Of a stretch of 35,539 bases of DNA, positions 6,945 through 14,781 are shown piece by piece. Position 1 is the stretch's first letter; every line of letters begins with the position of its first letter. Location: contig CAMYNG010000003.1 in NCBI GenBank assembly GCA_947259765.1, forward strand, positions 1-35,539, given 5' to 3'. The translations under genes were made by a program, and so were the position numbers. The notes below the pieces were generated by a model. That model saw nothing but the letters and a program-made list of their open reading frames with translations, did not search any database and had not been told where the DNA came from. This stretch comes from an uncultured Ectothiorhodospiraceae bacterium (GTDB taxonomy: Bacteria; Pseudomonadota; Gammaproteobacteria; CAMYNG01).

Positions 6945-8075
6945 TTAACGTTTGTTTTTGGCTTGCTTCCCGGTAATCGGGGGCTGTAGTCGCCAATAGT
7001 TTTTCCCCGTTTGTTTGAGATCACTGCGCTTAGAGGCTGGTTTTTGGTCGTTCAGAAGTTGCGAGAGATCATTGATCGCGAGGTCATTGTAAAGGTGATA
7101 GACGTGACCGGATGGATAGCGCACGGGAATATCCGAAAGATCGATGATTTCTATTCCTGACAAATCATTTAAATGCGCGCCAGCCTCTCCCAGGCGAGGA
7201 TGACCGTGAACCTGCCTGGAGAGTGCCAGTGGGCTGTCGTTACCCGATACGTATACCGTGATGTTTTTCGCTAAGGGTCGAACCAAATGCAGATATTGTT
7301 TGAAAATTCCGGCATCGATGTCGGGAGCAAGCAGGACGATTTGATTGAACAACGGTTTGTTAATTCGTTTCGCGAGCGCTATTTTTACGAGCGCAAGAAA
7401 CACACCGCGAGTACCCAGACTGTGGGCAACAACATCAGAGCCACCTGCACCGAATCGTCGCGTCATATCGTTCAGTGTTTCTACCAGTGGCGCAACACTC
7501 CAATAAAGGTCTGCTTCGTCGCGCGTGTAATTGAGCACTGAGCCATCCGACGGCCAGCTAAACAGTATCGAGCGGCCTTCCAGGCCAAGATTTTTCTGAA
7601 ACATCGACGCGCGCCGGCAACCGCGGCTAAAGCTTATGTAAAACCCATGTGAATACAGGACGGGCCGACGGCCGTTCGTCGTTCTCTCCATGCCCCGCCA
7701 AAGATCCTCAGCGGGCTTTACTCTAATCGCATCCAGCTCGACAATATCTTCTGGAATATATACCGAAGCTTTTCCCGCCAGGTCTTTTAGTTTCTCCAGC
7801 GAGATTCGGGATACATGACAATAACCGGCATATCCCCCGCTGCGTCCGCTGCCAAAAACCTCCGCATCCTCTTTCTCCCCCGTTTTGTCACGAAATGTAA
7901 TAAATGGAACCGTACGCAGGATATCGTTTTCCATTTTGGCTTTAGCAGGTGCTTGCGCATCTTCGGGTTTTTGTGTGTTGGGCTGAGTCTCAACAGCACC
8001 CGCTGAACTGTAGGCAGCACCAGCAGTTATAAAACCGAGTAGTGTCAGTCGCGCCAAATTTCGCTTAATTCTCAT
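6945..8075 (-). CDS. Exported alpha/beta hydrolase, DUF900-like
   Basis: A 376-residue protein with a signal peptide (residues 1-27, ending ASAGAV). The hydrolase core begins near residue 135 with RRPVLYSHGFYISF and LFSWPSDGSVLNYTRDEAD. The nucleophile elbow is VAHSLGTRG, with serine in A-H-S-L-G, and VLLAPDIDAG carries the likely acidic residue. A late histidine (HVYHLY) could complete the triad. This pattern matches the DUF900 esterase/lipase-like family. The N-terminal 110 residues are proline- and charge-rich and not recognised. It probably acts in the periplasm, with unknown substrate. An AAGGAA ribosome-binding site precedes the start. Confidence 0.82.
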   Translation of the reverse strand: MRIKRNLARLTLLGFITAGAAYSSAGAVETQPNTQKPEDAQAPAKAKMENDILRTVPFITFRDKTGEKEDAEVFGSGRSGGYAGYCHVSRISLEKLKDLAGKASVYIPEDIVELDAIRVKPAEDLWRGMERTTNGRRPVLYSHGFYISFSRGCRRASMFQKNLGLEGRSILFSWPSDGSVLNYTRDEADLYWSVAPLVETLNDMTRRFGAGGSDVVAHSLGTRGVFLALVKIALAKRINKPLFNQIVLLAPDIDAGIFKQYLHLVRPLAKNITVYVSGNDSPLALSRQVHGHPRLGEAGAHLNDLSGIEIIDLSDIPVRYPSGHVYHLYNDLAINDLSQLLNDQKPASKRSDLKQTGKNYWRLQPPITGKQAKNKR

Positions 8076-8094
8076 CTATGTTCCTTGTACAAAC

Positions 8095-8112
8095 TACCGG
8101 TTTCCACCGGTA
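8095..8112. promoter_or_regulatory. Perfect hairpin in the hydrolase leader, with -10 box beyond
   Basis: TACCGGT-TTCC-ACCGGTA is a perfect 7-bp stem with a 4-nt loop, 20 bp upstream of the hydrolase ATG. On the minus strand a perfect TATAAT lies at 8138-8133, so the hairpin would be in the mRNA leader. A matching -35 box is poor. Any role in mRNA stability or translation is inference. Confidence 0.35.
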
Positions 8113-8157
8113 TCAGCTACTTGTCGGCCGCTATTATACTATGTATATCCAAGCACA

Positions 8158-8190
8158 GACCGGCCCAGCGCTACACACCGGTCTTTTTTT
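8158..8190 (+). terminator. Terminator-like hairpin with no upstream plus-strand gene
   Basis: GACCGG (8158-8163) pairs with CCGGTC (8178-8183), directly followed by seven T residues, a convincing Rho-independent terminator on the plus strand. The nearest upstream plus-strand gene, the LysR regulator, ends 1.3 kb earlier, and the hydrolase between them is on the other strand. A second small hairpin, CAGACA/TGTCTG at 8192-8206, follows immediately. Confidence 0.55.
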
Positions 8191-8226
8191 ACAGACAAGC
8201 TGTCTGCTATTTTAAGGGCTTGTTGA

Positions 8227-8254
8227 CTGGATTCCGGCATTCGCCGTAATGACA
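8227..8254 (+). repeat. Half copy of an inverted-terminus intergenic repeat
   Basis: CTGGATTCCGGCATTCGCCG followed by TAATGACA matches the right half of the repeats at 8948-9140 and 9635-9705. ATTCCGGC and GCCGTAAT form an imperfect stem. No left half is present. Confidence 0.6.
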
Positions 8255-8335
8255 ACAAAGGATCTCATGAGCGGTTTTTATACTAAGTTTTCTTCCTCAC
8301 AGTTTTTTGTTCGGGTTGAGAAACCTAAGGCAAGC

Positions 8336-8923
8336 ATGACCAAGCCCATTGAGTTTGACACAGCGCGTCTACGTTTACGGCAATGGTGCGTTGCCGATCG
8401 CGCGCCCTTTGCCACACTCAACACGGACTCAAGAGTTATGGAATTTTTTCCAGCACGACTGGACCGGACGGCGAGTGACGCCATGGCGATCCGGATGCAG
8501 TCGCTTATTGAACAACGTGGTTGGGGGTTTTGGGCGGTCGAAATAAAGCAGCGTCGTGAGTTCATCGGCTTTGTCGGCTTGCACACCCCCGCGCCAGAGC
8601 TGCCCTTTGCGCCCTGCGTCGAAATTGGTTGGCGACTGGCCTACCCGTACTGGGGCAACGGTTTCGCGACCGAAGCCGCCGAAGCGACGCTGCGCGTCGG
8701 GTTTGAGTTGCTGGAGCTGCCTGAGATTGTTTCCTTCACTTTCGTGGGTAATCACCGATCTCGCGCGGTAATGACCCGGCTGCAGATGCAGGAAACCGCC
8801 GAGACCTTCGAACATCCTCATGTGCCCGAAGACAGCGGGCTTCGCACGCGTTGTCTATATCAACTTTCACGTGACGACTGGTTGGCATCGGCGGACTCCG
8901 AGCATCAGCCGCGCCCAACTTAG
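8336..8923 (+). CDS. GNAT N-acetyltransferase, RimJ/RimL type
   Basis: This 195-residue acetyltransferase belongs to the Acetyltransf_3 group. The start IEFDTARLRLRQWCVADRAPF is typical. Motif A lies at about residues 95-125 as EIGWRLAYPYWGNGFATEAA, with the acetyl-CoA pyrophosphate loop (YWGNGFATEA). V-FTFVGNHRSRAVMTRLQM is motif B. Such enzymes acetylate ribosomal N-termini or small amines; the acceptor cannot be predicted. The start at 8336 has TAAGGC upstream and the family N-terminus; a longer frame from 8249 begins inside the intergenic repeat and was rejected. The gene is flanked on both sides by copies of that repeat. Confidence 0.88.
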   Translation: MTKPIEFDTARLRLRQWCVADRAPFATLNTDSRVMEFFPARLDRTASDAMAIRMQSLIEQRGWGFWAVEIKQRREFIGFVGLHTPAPELPFAPCVEIGWRLAYPYWGNGFATEAAEATLRVGFELLELPEIVSFTFVGNHRSRAVMTRLQMQETAETFEHPHVPEDSGLRTRCLYQLSRDDWLASADSEHQPRPT

Positions 8924-8947
8924 GGACGCTCTGATTAATTCATCTGT

Positions 8948-9140
8948 CGTCATTCCGGCGCACGACTCCATGGATGGGCGAAGGTACGAGTCCATGGATG
9001 GACGAGGTAGAGTGCTGTCGGGAACAAGCACCGAGAACAATGCAGGAGCAATTGTCGAGGCTGCCCAAGCCGGGGCCGAAATCCAGTAAAATCAGATCGA
9101 TCCAGATCGATCCTGGATTCTGGCATTCGCCAGAATGACA
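8948..9140. repeat. 193-bp element with inverted termini (MITE/REP-like)
   Basis: The left end CGTCATTCCGG and right end CCAGAATGACA are inverted copies matching at 9 of 11 positions. The right end contains a perfect hairpin, ATTCTGGC-ATTC-GCCAGAAT (9117-9136). Inside are an imperfect 24-bp tandem duplication (8962-9008) and a 10-bp tandem repeat, AGATCGATCC (9094-9113). No open frame resembles a transposase, so it looks non-autonomous. Confidence 0.6.
8962..9008 (+). repeat. Tandem imperfect 24-bp repeat, two units
   Basis: Unit 1 (8962-8985) and unit 2 (8986-9008) share ACGA-TCCATGGATGG-CGA. Each contains the palindrome TCCATGGA. The pair lies inside the larger inverted-terminus element. 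Confidence 0.6.
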
Positions 9141-9212
9141 TTAGTGTTCATTTATAAGAAAAAACAGCTGGCCCAAAAAACAGTGATGGAGCCAGAGAGA
9201 AATGAAGGCTTA

Positions 9213-9539
9213 CTACACGCGGGAGTCGAACTCGGTTTCCAATACTTCGCCGTCAATGGCCACGTAGGCATGCGTAACACCCGGCATACGCTTGACGATG
9301 TAGCCGGCCATCATGGTGGCTACCGCTTTGTTTTCCGTGTGCAACGCAGTAAGAAGTTTATCCGCAGCCACCTGGCAACGCTGTTTCACATCGGGTTCTT
9401 CCACCCACACGCGGCCGATCTGCCAACCCTTGTCCATATCATGGTCCATTTTCTCGAACATCTCACGGCCTTCCTGCAGGATATAGTCCGGGATTTCAAT
9501 GGGAAAGGTGTCTTCACCGACGACAACATTAAGAATCAT
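9213..9539 (-). CDS. Conserved hypothetical protein
   Basis: A small acidic cytoplasmic protein of 108 residues without signal peptide or membrane segment. Recognisable blocks are IPDYILQEGREMFEKMDHDMDKGWQ, QRCQVAADKLLTAL and MMAGYIVKRMPGV, predicted mainly helical. I recall similar short proteins in other gammaproteobacteria with the same DMD-GWQ-GR-WVE-P core, but no function is known to me. It stands alone between two copies of the intergenic repeat. The start is preceded by a weak purine-rich AGAGAAAA. Confidence 0.72.
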   Translation of the reverse strand: MILNVVVGEDTFPIEIPDYILQEGREMFEKMDHDMDKGWQIGRVWVEEPDVKQRCQVAADKLLTALHTENKAVATMMAGYIVKRMPGVTHAYVAIDGEVLETEFDSRV

Positions 9540-9634
9540 GGGGTTTTCTCTGGTTTCTAGCTGGGCTGCGGGCCGCTATTTTAGCAAAACGCCAGCCGAT
9601 GGCCAGTTAGGGTAACTCCGACTAATTACTTTTT

Positions 9635-9705
9635 CGTCACTCCGGTGTAGGCCGGAGTCCAGTACGCCAGATAGCTGCTGGATTCTGGCTTTCGCCAGAA
9701 TGACG
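9635..9705. repeat. 71-bp inverted-terminus intergenic repeat (complete copy)
   Basis: The ends CGTCACTCCGG and CCAGAATGACG are inverted and match at 9 of 11 positions. The left arm folds as ACTCCGG...CCGGAGT (9639-9658) and the right as ATTCTGGC-TTTC-GCCAGAAT (9682-9701, perfect); GTCCAG and CTGGAT lie between. This two-hairpin layout is that of the small mobile repeats scattered in many gammaproteobacterial genomes. It ends 14 bp before the phosphatase stop codon. Confidence 0.7.
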
Positions 9706-9719
9706 TGTTCAGTGCTTCC

Positions 9720-11096
9720 CTAGTTTTCCGGGCAGTGTTCGGAAGCCGGTGGCACGGAGGCAACCCCTTTGACAATCGAAAACTGATCCGCCACCGCGCC
9801 ATCACGGTTAACGAACACGGCATTCAGACGTTGCTTATTTATGTCAACCAGTACTGAACCCATTTCCTGTCGGGGTGCCACCATCACCGGATGATCCAGT
9901 GGCGCCTGATCCAGTTTGGATGATGAACCCAACACCAGATAAACCGTACCACTGTGTGGTGCCAGACCTGTGGTGTGTTTTTTATAACCGCCCTCCTCCG
10001 GTGCGCCGCTTCCTGCGTCCAGGATCATACTTTCCTGCAAGCTATCTGAGGGGCCATAGTGACAAGTAAGAAATTTACTGCGCTCATACATATGGCTGTG
10101 ACCGCTAAGTACGAGATCGACACCACCCGCCTCGAGCACGGGCAGAATGTTTTCTCTTACCGCGACCAGGCGCCCGCCACTGTCGGAATGCTTATCCGAG
10201 TTATGTGTTCCGCGGGAATAAGGAGGATGATGCAGCACCGCGACCACCCAGGCCTGGCTAGTGGCTTCAAGATCGTCTTTCAGCCAGCGCAGCATCGGTC
10301 CATTCGCGTCCAGGTTACTGCTTTCTGAATCAAGCATGACAACGTGCACATTGGCGTAGTCGAACGAAAAATAGTGCTCGGTGCCGGAAGGAACGCCACC
10401 GGCCTCACCGTTCTCGGGCAGAGTAAAAATTTTGAAGTGCGCCCAGCGACGCGCATCGTGATTGCCATAGGCCGGCCAGATAGGCACGTTGCGCAAGCGC
10501 TTGGCATGCGGCTCAAAAATCGCCGCCTGATATTGTTTGTTTGAACCGGAGCGGTAGGCATTATCGCCGGTGGTTAACCAGAAATCGATTGGCGCGCGGC
10601 CCTTGCGGGGATGAGTTTGTAGCCAGCGCAGCGCAGAACGCGTGACTGCATCGGCATTTTCGCCTGGATAACCTACGTCGCCCACGACCCAGAAACGTAC
10701 CGGCGCTGCCGCTCCGCTCGGCGGCGAGGTGACAAACCAATAGTCTACACCACTACGCCACGGCTTATCGGCCGAGCCCACGCTGTAATAGTAATGGGTT
10801 GCCGGTTTAAGATCCGTCAGGCGCACTTCGTGTGCCTTGCCCGAGGCGGCTTCCTGCACCTGAAATTCGAGCCGATCCGGATACATTCCGTAGCGCACCA
10901 CGCCCTGATTCGGCTCCAGAGTTTGCCAGCGAATCGTCACCGCTGTGTCGCTCATGGATTGTAGATAGGGTTCGCGCTCGCCATTGTAGACACTGCCCAG
11001 ACCTACCTGAATCAACCTGCCGACGCCGACCAACGCGATAAGCACCAATAGTACGACGCCGGTGCGACGGAAAATTTTCATTGTGCGTGCAGACAT
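9720..11096 (-). CDS. Membrane-anchored purple-acid-phosphatase-like metallophosphoesterase
   Basis: This 458-residue protein has an N-terminal membrane helix (about residues 10-33). A fibronectin-III-like N-domain follows (about 40-125: REPYLQSMSDTAVTIRWQT, LKPATHYYYSV), then a calcineurin-like phosphoesterase domain. All metal-ligand blocks are visible: VVGDVGYPG, TTGDNAYRSGS, YGNHDAR, VLHHPPYS and SGHSHMYER. Purple acid phosphatases hydrolyse phosphomonoesters with a dinuclear metal centre. The enzyme should face the periplasm. It is divergent from the LtaS-like gene with 147 bp between, so both may share control. An internal ATG (11081) is an alternative start. Confidence 0.9.
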   Translation of the reverse strand: MSARTMKIFRRTGVVLLVLIALVGVGRLIQVGLGSVYNGEREPYLQSMSDTAVTIRWQTLEPNQGVVRYGMYPDRLEFQVQEAASGKAHEVRLTDLKPATHYYYSVGSADKPWRSGVDYWFVTSPPSGAAAPVRFWVVGDVGYPGENADAVTRSALRWLQTHPRKGRAPIDFWLTTGDNAYRSGSNKQYQAAIFEPHAKRLRNVPIWPAYGNHDARRWAHFKIFTLPENGEAGGVPSGTEHYFSFDYANVHVVMLDSESSNLDANGPMLRWLKDDLEATSQAWVVAVLHHPPYSRGTHNSDKHSDSGGRLVAVRENILPVLEAGGVDLVLSGHSHMYERSKFLTCHYGPSDSLQESMILDAGSGAPEEGGYKKHTTGLAPHSGTVYLVLGSSSKLDQAPLDHPVMVAPRQEMGSVLVDINKQRLNAVFVNRDGAVADQFSIVKGVASVPPASEHCPEN

Positions 11097-11243
11097 AGGC
11101 TTGTCTTGTTCATGCTAATCTAAATGCCGACTCGGTTCGGCTGGTCGGTTCGTTTCACGGCTACCGCCGGTGGGCGCTATGGTATACTGCGCCGCGCAAA
11201 ACATTACCCCGTTATTCTATATTAATATGGTCCAGCCCGCCTG

Positions 11244-13268
11244 ATGAGCCGACTCCCGCGTTTACTCCAATTTACAGCTACCCTGCTTGGCCTGTACCTG
11301 TTGCTGTTTTCGACCCTGCGTCTGGGGTTCTGGCTATGGTTTGGTGATGTCGCCGATCCCATACCGACTCGTGACGTTGTAATGGGTTTCTATCTCGGCC
11401 TGAAATTCGACCTGCGCCTGGCCTTGCTGCTGCTGTTGCCGTTACTGGCATTGGGATGGCTGCGTTTTCTCAGTCCGTTCGAACATCGTTGGGCGCACGT
11501 TTTCTGGACCGGCTATCTGGCCGTCGCCAATACGCTCGTACTGCTGGTATATTTCCTGCACTTCGGTCATTACGATTACTTACACAAACCATTGGACGCC
11601 ACCGTGCTGCGGTTTGCGGATAACTTTTCCATCTCGGCGCAAATGGTTTGGGAAACCTATCGCATCGGCTGGATAGCCGTGACACTGGTGGTGTTTACTG
11701 CACTGAATGTTTGGCTGGTGCATCGCCTGTTAAGCTATTTTGCCGCACGGCCATCGCAAACCCTGCGGCGCTGGCCCCGCGTGGCACTGAACACCGCTGT
11801 GGTGTTGCTGGTTTTGCTGGGGCTGTACGGCCAGCTCTCCTGGTATCCGTTGCGCTGGAGCAATGCGTTCTTCAGTACCCACGCGTTTGCATCCGCGGTC
11901 ACCGTTAATCCGGTGCTGCACTTTTTTGATACGCTGAAAAATCGCAGCATCAACTTCGACCGTGCGGCGGCAGAGGCGGCTTATTCACGTATGGTGGACT
12001 TCCTGCGCGTTGATGAACCCAACCCGGAGACACTGAGTTTCCTGCGGGAAATCAACCACCCGCAGAACACTCGGCGCCCCAATGTCGTCATCGTGGTGCT
12101 GGAGTCCTTTGCCTCCTTCAAAACCGGCATCTATGGCAACCCGATTAATCCCACGCCGCATTTCGACAAGCTTGCACGTAACGGAATTTATTTCGATCGC
12201 TTTTACACGCCGCAACCGGGTACCGCACGCTCGGTGTTTACCTTTATTACCGGCATTCCCGATCCGGAGGTGGTGCGTACCGCCACCCGTAACCCACTGG
12301 TGGTGGATCAACACACGATCGTTAATGACTTCGAGGGTTATGAAAAACTCTACTTTCTAGGTGGCAGCGCCAGTTGGGGAAATATTCGCGGCCTGCTGTC
12401 GCGCAACATTCCCGATTTGCGTATTTTTGAGGAAGGCAGTTACGACTCGCCGCGCCAGGACGTGTGGGGAATCGCCGACCACCATTTGTTCGAAGAGGCC
12501 AACAAGGTTCTGAAAACGGTCACGGATAAGCCGTTTTTCGCGGTTATCCAAACCTCCGGTAATCACCGCCCGTACACCATACCGGAGGATCGACACGGTT
12601 TTGAGTTTGATAATCGTGAAGAGCAAGAACTGCATCGCTACGGCTTTGAATCCAACGCTGAATATAATGCGTTTCGTTACATGGACTACAGCATCGGCCT
12701 GTTCCTACAGGAGGCTAAAGATGCCTCCTACTTTAACAACACCATTTTCGCGTTCTTCGGCGACCACGGTTTGCCCGGCAACGGAGATCACTTGAGCAAG
12801 TCCGACCAGCAATTGGGGTTGAATGCGATCCATGTGCCGTTCGTGGTATACGCGCCGAAACTGATAGGCCCGGCGCGCACCGAACACAAAGTGGCGAGTG
12901 AGGTCGATGTGTTACCAACGCTGGCCGGGCTCGCGCTGCCGCAGTATCGCAATACGACCCTCGGCCGCGACTTGTTGGATACGCGCTATGACACACAGCG
13001 CTATGCGTTTACGATACTCAACAGTGCCAACCCGGACATCGGTTTGATTAGCGACAACTTTCGCTTTGTGACCAAGGCCGATGGCAGCCAAGCGCGCCTG
13101 CATCAACTGGATGTGGCTGATCCGCGTGCGGATGTATCGGCACAGTTTCCACAGCAAACAGAAAATATGGACGAACTGACTCGCGCGATTTTCGACACAG
13201 CGCGTTTCATGTTGTATCACAACGGTCAGTATCGGCAGACGGCTAATACAGTAGATTTAAATAGGTAG
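11244..13268 (+). CDS. LtaS/OpgB-like phosphoglycerol transferase (sulfatase superfamily)
   Basis: This 674-residue protein has five predicted membrane helices in the first 230 residues and then an extracytoplasmic alkaline-phosphatase-superfamily domain. The domain starts with RPNVVIVVLESFASFKTGIYG (first metal ligand E) and includes FDRFYTPQPGTARSVFTFITG, with Thr327 as likely nucleophile. IFAFFGDHGLPG and a later H supply the second metal site. The architecture is that of lipoteichoic-acid synthase relatives that in Gram-negatives transfer phosphoglycerol to periplasmic glucans or lipids. The exact acceptor is not known. purD follows after 7 bp, so the two are probably co-transcribed. A TATACT-like -10 is at 11183. 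Confidence 0.88.
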   Translation: MSRLPRLLQFTATLLGLYLLLFSTLRLGFWLWFGDVADPIPTRDVVMGFYLGLKFDLRLALLLLLPLLALGWLRFLSPFEHRWAHVFWTGYLAVANTLVLLVYFLHFGHYDYLHKPLDATVLRFADNFSISAQMVWETYRIGWIAVTLVVFTALNVWLVHRLLSYFAARPSQTLRRWPRVALNTAVVLLVLLGLYGQLSWYPLRWSNAFFSTHAFASAVTVNPVLHFFDTLKNRSINFDRAAAEAAYSRMVDFLRVDEPNPETLSFLREINHPQNTRRPNVVIVVLESFASFKTGIYGNPINPTPHFDKLARNGIYFDRFYTPQPGTARSVFTFITGIPDPEVVRTATRNPLVVDQHTIVNDFEGYEKLYFLGGSASWGNIRGLLSRNIPDLRIFEEGSYDSPRQDVWGIADHHLFEEANKVLKTVTDKPFFAVIQTSGNHRPYTIPEDRHGFEFDNREEQELHRYGFESNAEYNAFRYMDYSIGLFLQEAKDASYFNNTIFAFFGDHGLPGNGDHLSKSDQQLGLNAIHVPFVVYAPKLIGPARTEHKVASEVDVLPTLAGLALPQYRNTTLGRDLLDTRYDTQRYAFTILNSANPDIGLISDNFRFVTKADGSQARLHQLDVADPRADVSAQFPQQTENMDELTRAIFDTARFMLYHNGQYRQTANTVDLNR

Positions 13269-13275
13269 GACAACC

Positions 13276-14559
13276 ATGAACGTACTGGTAATCGGCGGCG
13301 GTGGTCGCGAACACGCCCTGGCGTGGAAGGCGGCCCAGTCACCGCTCGTAGAAACGGTATTTGTCGCGCCCGGCAACGCCGGTACAGCGCTTGAGCGCGG
13401 CATTGAAAACATAGCCATTAATGCCGACGACATTCCCGGCTTGTTGGCGTTTGCGCAGGACAACGCCATCGACCTGACGATCGTCGGACCGGAGGCGCCA
13501 TTGGTGATGGGCGTTGTTGACCGTTTCCGCGAGGCCGGCTTGCACTGTTTCGGTCCCAGTCAGGCGGCCGCTCAACTGGAAGGCTCAAAAACCTTCAGCA
13601 AAGATTTCCTGGCCCGCCACCGAATCCCGACCGCGGCTTACGGTACGTTTACCGACGTCGGGCCAGCACTGGACTATATCCGGCAACGGGGGGCGCCGCT
13701 TGTGGTCAAAGCCGATGGTCTGGCCGCCGGCAAGGGCGTCATTCTTGCGCAAACTGAGGCTGAAGCCAGTGCGGCGGTAAAGGATATGTTAGCCGGCAAC
13801 GCGTTTGGGAAAGCCGGTCACCGCGTGGTGGTTGAAGAGTTTCTCGTCGGCGAAGAAGCCAGTTTTATCTGCATGGTGGACGGCGAACACGTGTTACCAA
13901 TGGCCACCTCGCAGGACCATAAGGCCGCGGGTGAAGGCGATACCGGCCCCAATACCGGCGGCATGGGTGCCTACTCTCCGGCCCCGGTGGTGACCCCCGC
14001 GATCCACGCGCGCATCCTCGAGGACGTAATCATGCCGACGGTGCGCGGCATGGCCATTGAAGGTCACCCCTACACCGGCTTTTTGTACGCGGGTCTGATG
14101 ATCGATAACGAGGGCACGCCGCGGGTACTGGAATACAACTGCCGCTTTGGCGACCCGGAGACCCAGCCGATTATGTTACGACTCCGCTCTGATCTGGTGG
14201 CCTTGTGTCTGGCGGCCCTGGACGGCCGGCTGGATGAGGCACACGCGGAGTGGGACTCACGCGCCGCACTCGGCGTGGTACTGGCCGCAGGCGGCTATCC
14301 GGATAGCTACGAAAACGGCAAGAAAATCAGTGGTCTGGGAAGCGAAATGGCCGACAGCAAGGTTTTCCATGCCGGCACGCGTGAGCAAAACGGGGATGTC
14401 GTTACCAGCGGTGGCCGGGTGCTGTGTGCTACCGCCCTGGGTGAAACGGTGAGTGAAGCGCAGCGACGCGCCTATCAATTAGTAGACGGCATTAGCTGGG
14501 ATGACATGTACGTACGCCGGGATATCGGTTATCGCGCCATCGCCCGTGAGCAGGCTTAA
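13276..14559 (+). CDS. purD: Phosphoribosylamine-glycine ligase
   Basis: A full-length, 427-residue GAR synthetase catalysing ATP-dependent ligation of glycine to 5-phosphoribosylamine, the second step of de novo purine synthesis. The N-domain opens with MNVLVIGGGGREHALAWK and APGNAGTA. The ATP-grasp region carries VKADGLAAGKGV, GEEASFICMVDG and NTGGMGAYSP, and the metal-binding end has LEYNCRFGDPETQ. Length and motifs match the family, with nothing missing. It follows the LtaS-like gene by 7 bp, an unusual neighbour; purH, its common partner, is not in the window. Confidence 0.97.
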   Translation: MNVLVIGGGGREHALAWKAAQSPLVETVFVAPGNAGTALERGIENIAINADDIPGLLAFAQDNAIDLTIVGPEAPLVMGVVDRFREAGLHCFGPSQAAAQLEGSKTFSKDFLARHRIPTAAYGTFTDVGPALDYIRQRGAPLVVKADGLAAGKGVILAQTEAEASAAVKDMLAGNAFGKAGHRVVVEEFLVGEEASFICMVDGEHVLPMATSQDHKAAGEGDTGPNTGGMGAYSPAPVVTPAIHARILEDVIMPTVRGMAIEGHPYTGFLYAGLMIDNEGTPRVLEYNCRFGDPETQPIMLRLRSDLVALCLAALDGRLDEAHAEWDSRAALGVVLAAGGYPDSYENGKKISGLGSEMADSKVFHAGTREQNGDVVTSGGRVLCATALGETVSEAQRRAYQLVDGISWDDMYVRRDIGYRAIAREQA

Positions 14560-14575
14560 ACCTTAGTTTGACCGT

Positions 14576-14595
14576 TAGGCGGCCATGGCCGCCTA
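14576..14595. terminator. 20-bp perfect palindrome after purD
   Basis: TAGGCGGCCATGGCCGCCTA is fully self-complementary and starts 16 bp after the purD stop. No T-run follows, so it is not a standard Rho-independent terminator; it could still end or stabilise the transcript, or be a protein-binding site. The rest of the gap to 14781 shows no gene. Confidence 0.35.
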
Positions 14596-14781
14596 TCCCC
14601 TCCCCAGGATTTTATTTGAGCACCATTTAGAAACAGTGAGTTAGCAGATATACACGGTTTTTCTTGGGCGCTTTGCGAGACATCCGCCGCCGCATTCTTT
14701 AGAATACGCGGCTCATTTATCGCCGCAGAACAATAAGAACCGGCACCGAATTCTTAACTTGTTGATATTTAAGGAGTACCC

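Noticed and set aside
8249-8335. N-terminal extension of the GNAT protein
   Set aside because: The first residues are encoded in the intergenic repeat and the family N-terminus with a ribosome-binding site starts at 8336.
8948-9140. CRISPR-like array from the tandem units
   Set aside because: Only two adjacent imperfect units without spacers, and no cas genes; better explained as part of an inverted-terminus element.
14576-14595. Confident Rho-independent terminator after purD
   Set aside because: The stem is perfect but has no loop of its own and no following T-run; listed only as a low-confidence palindrome.
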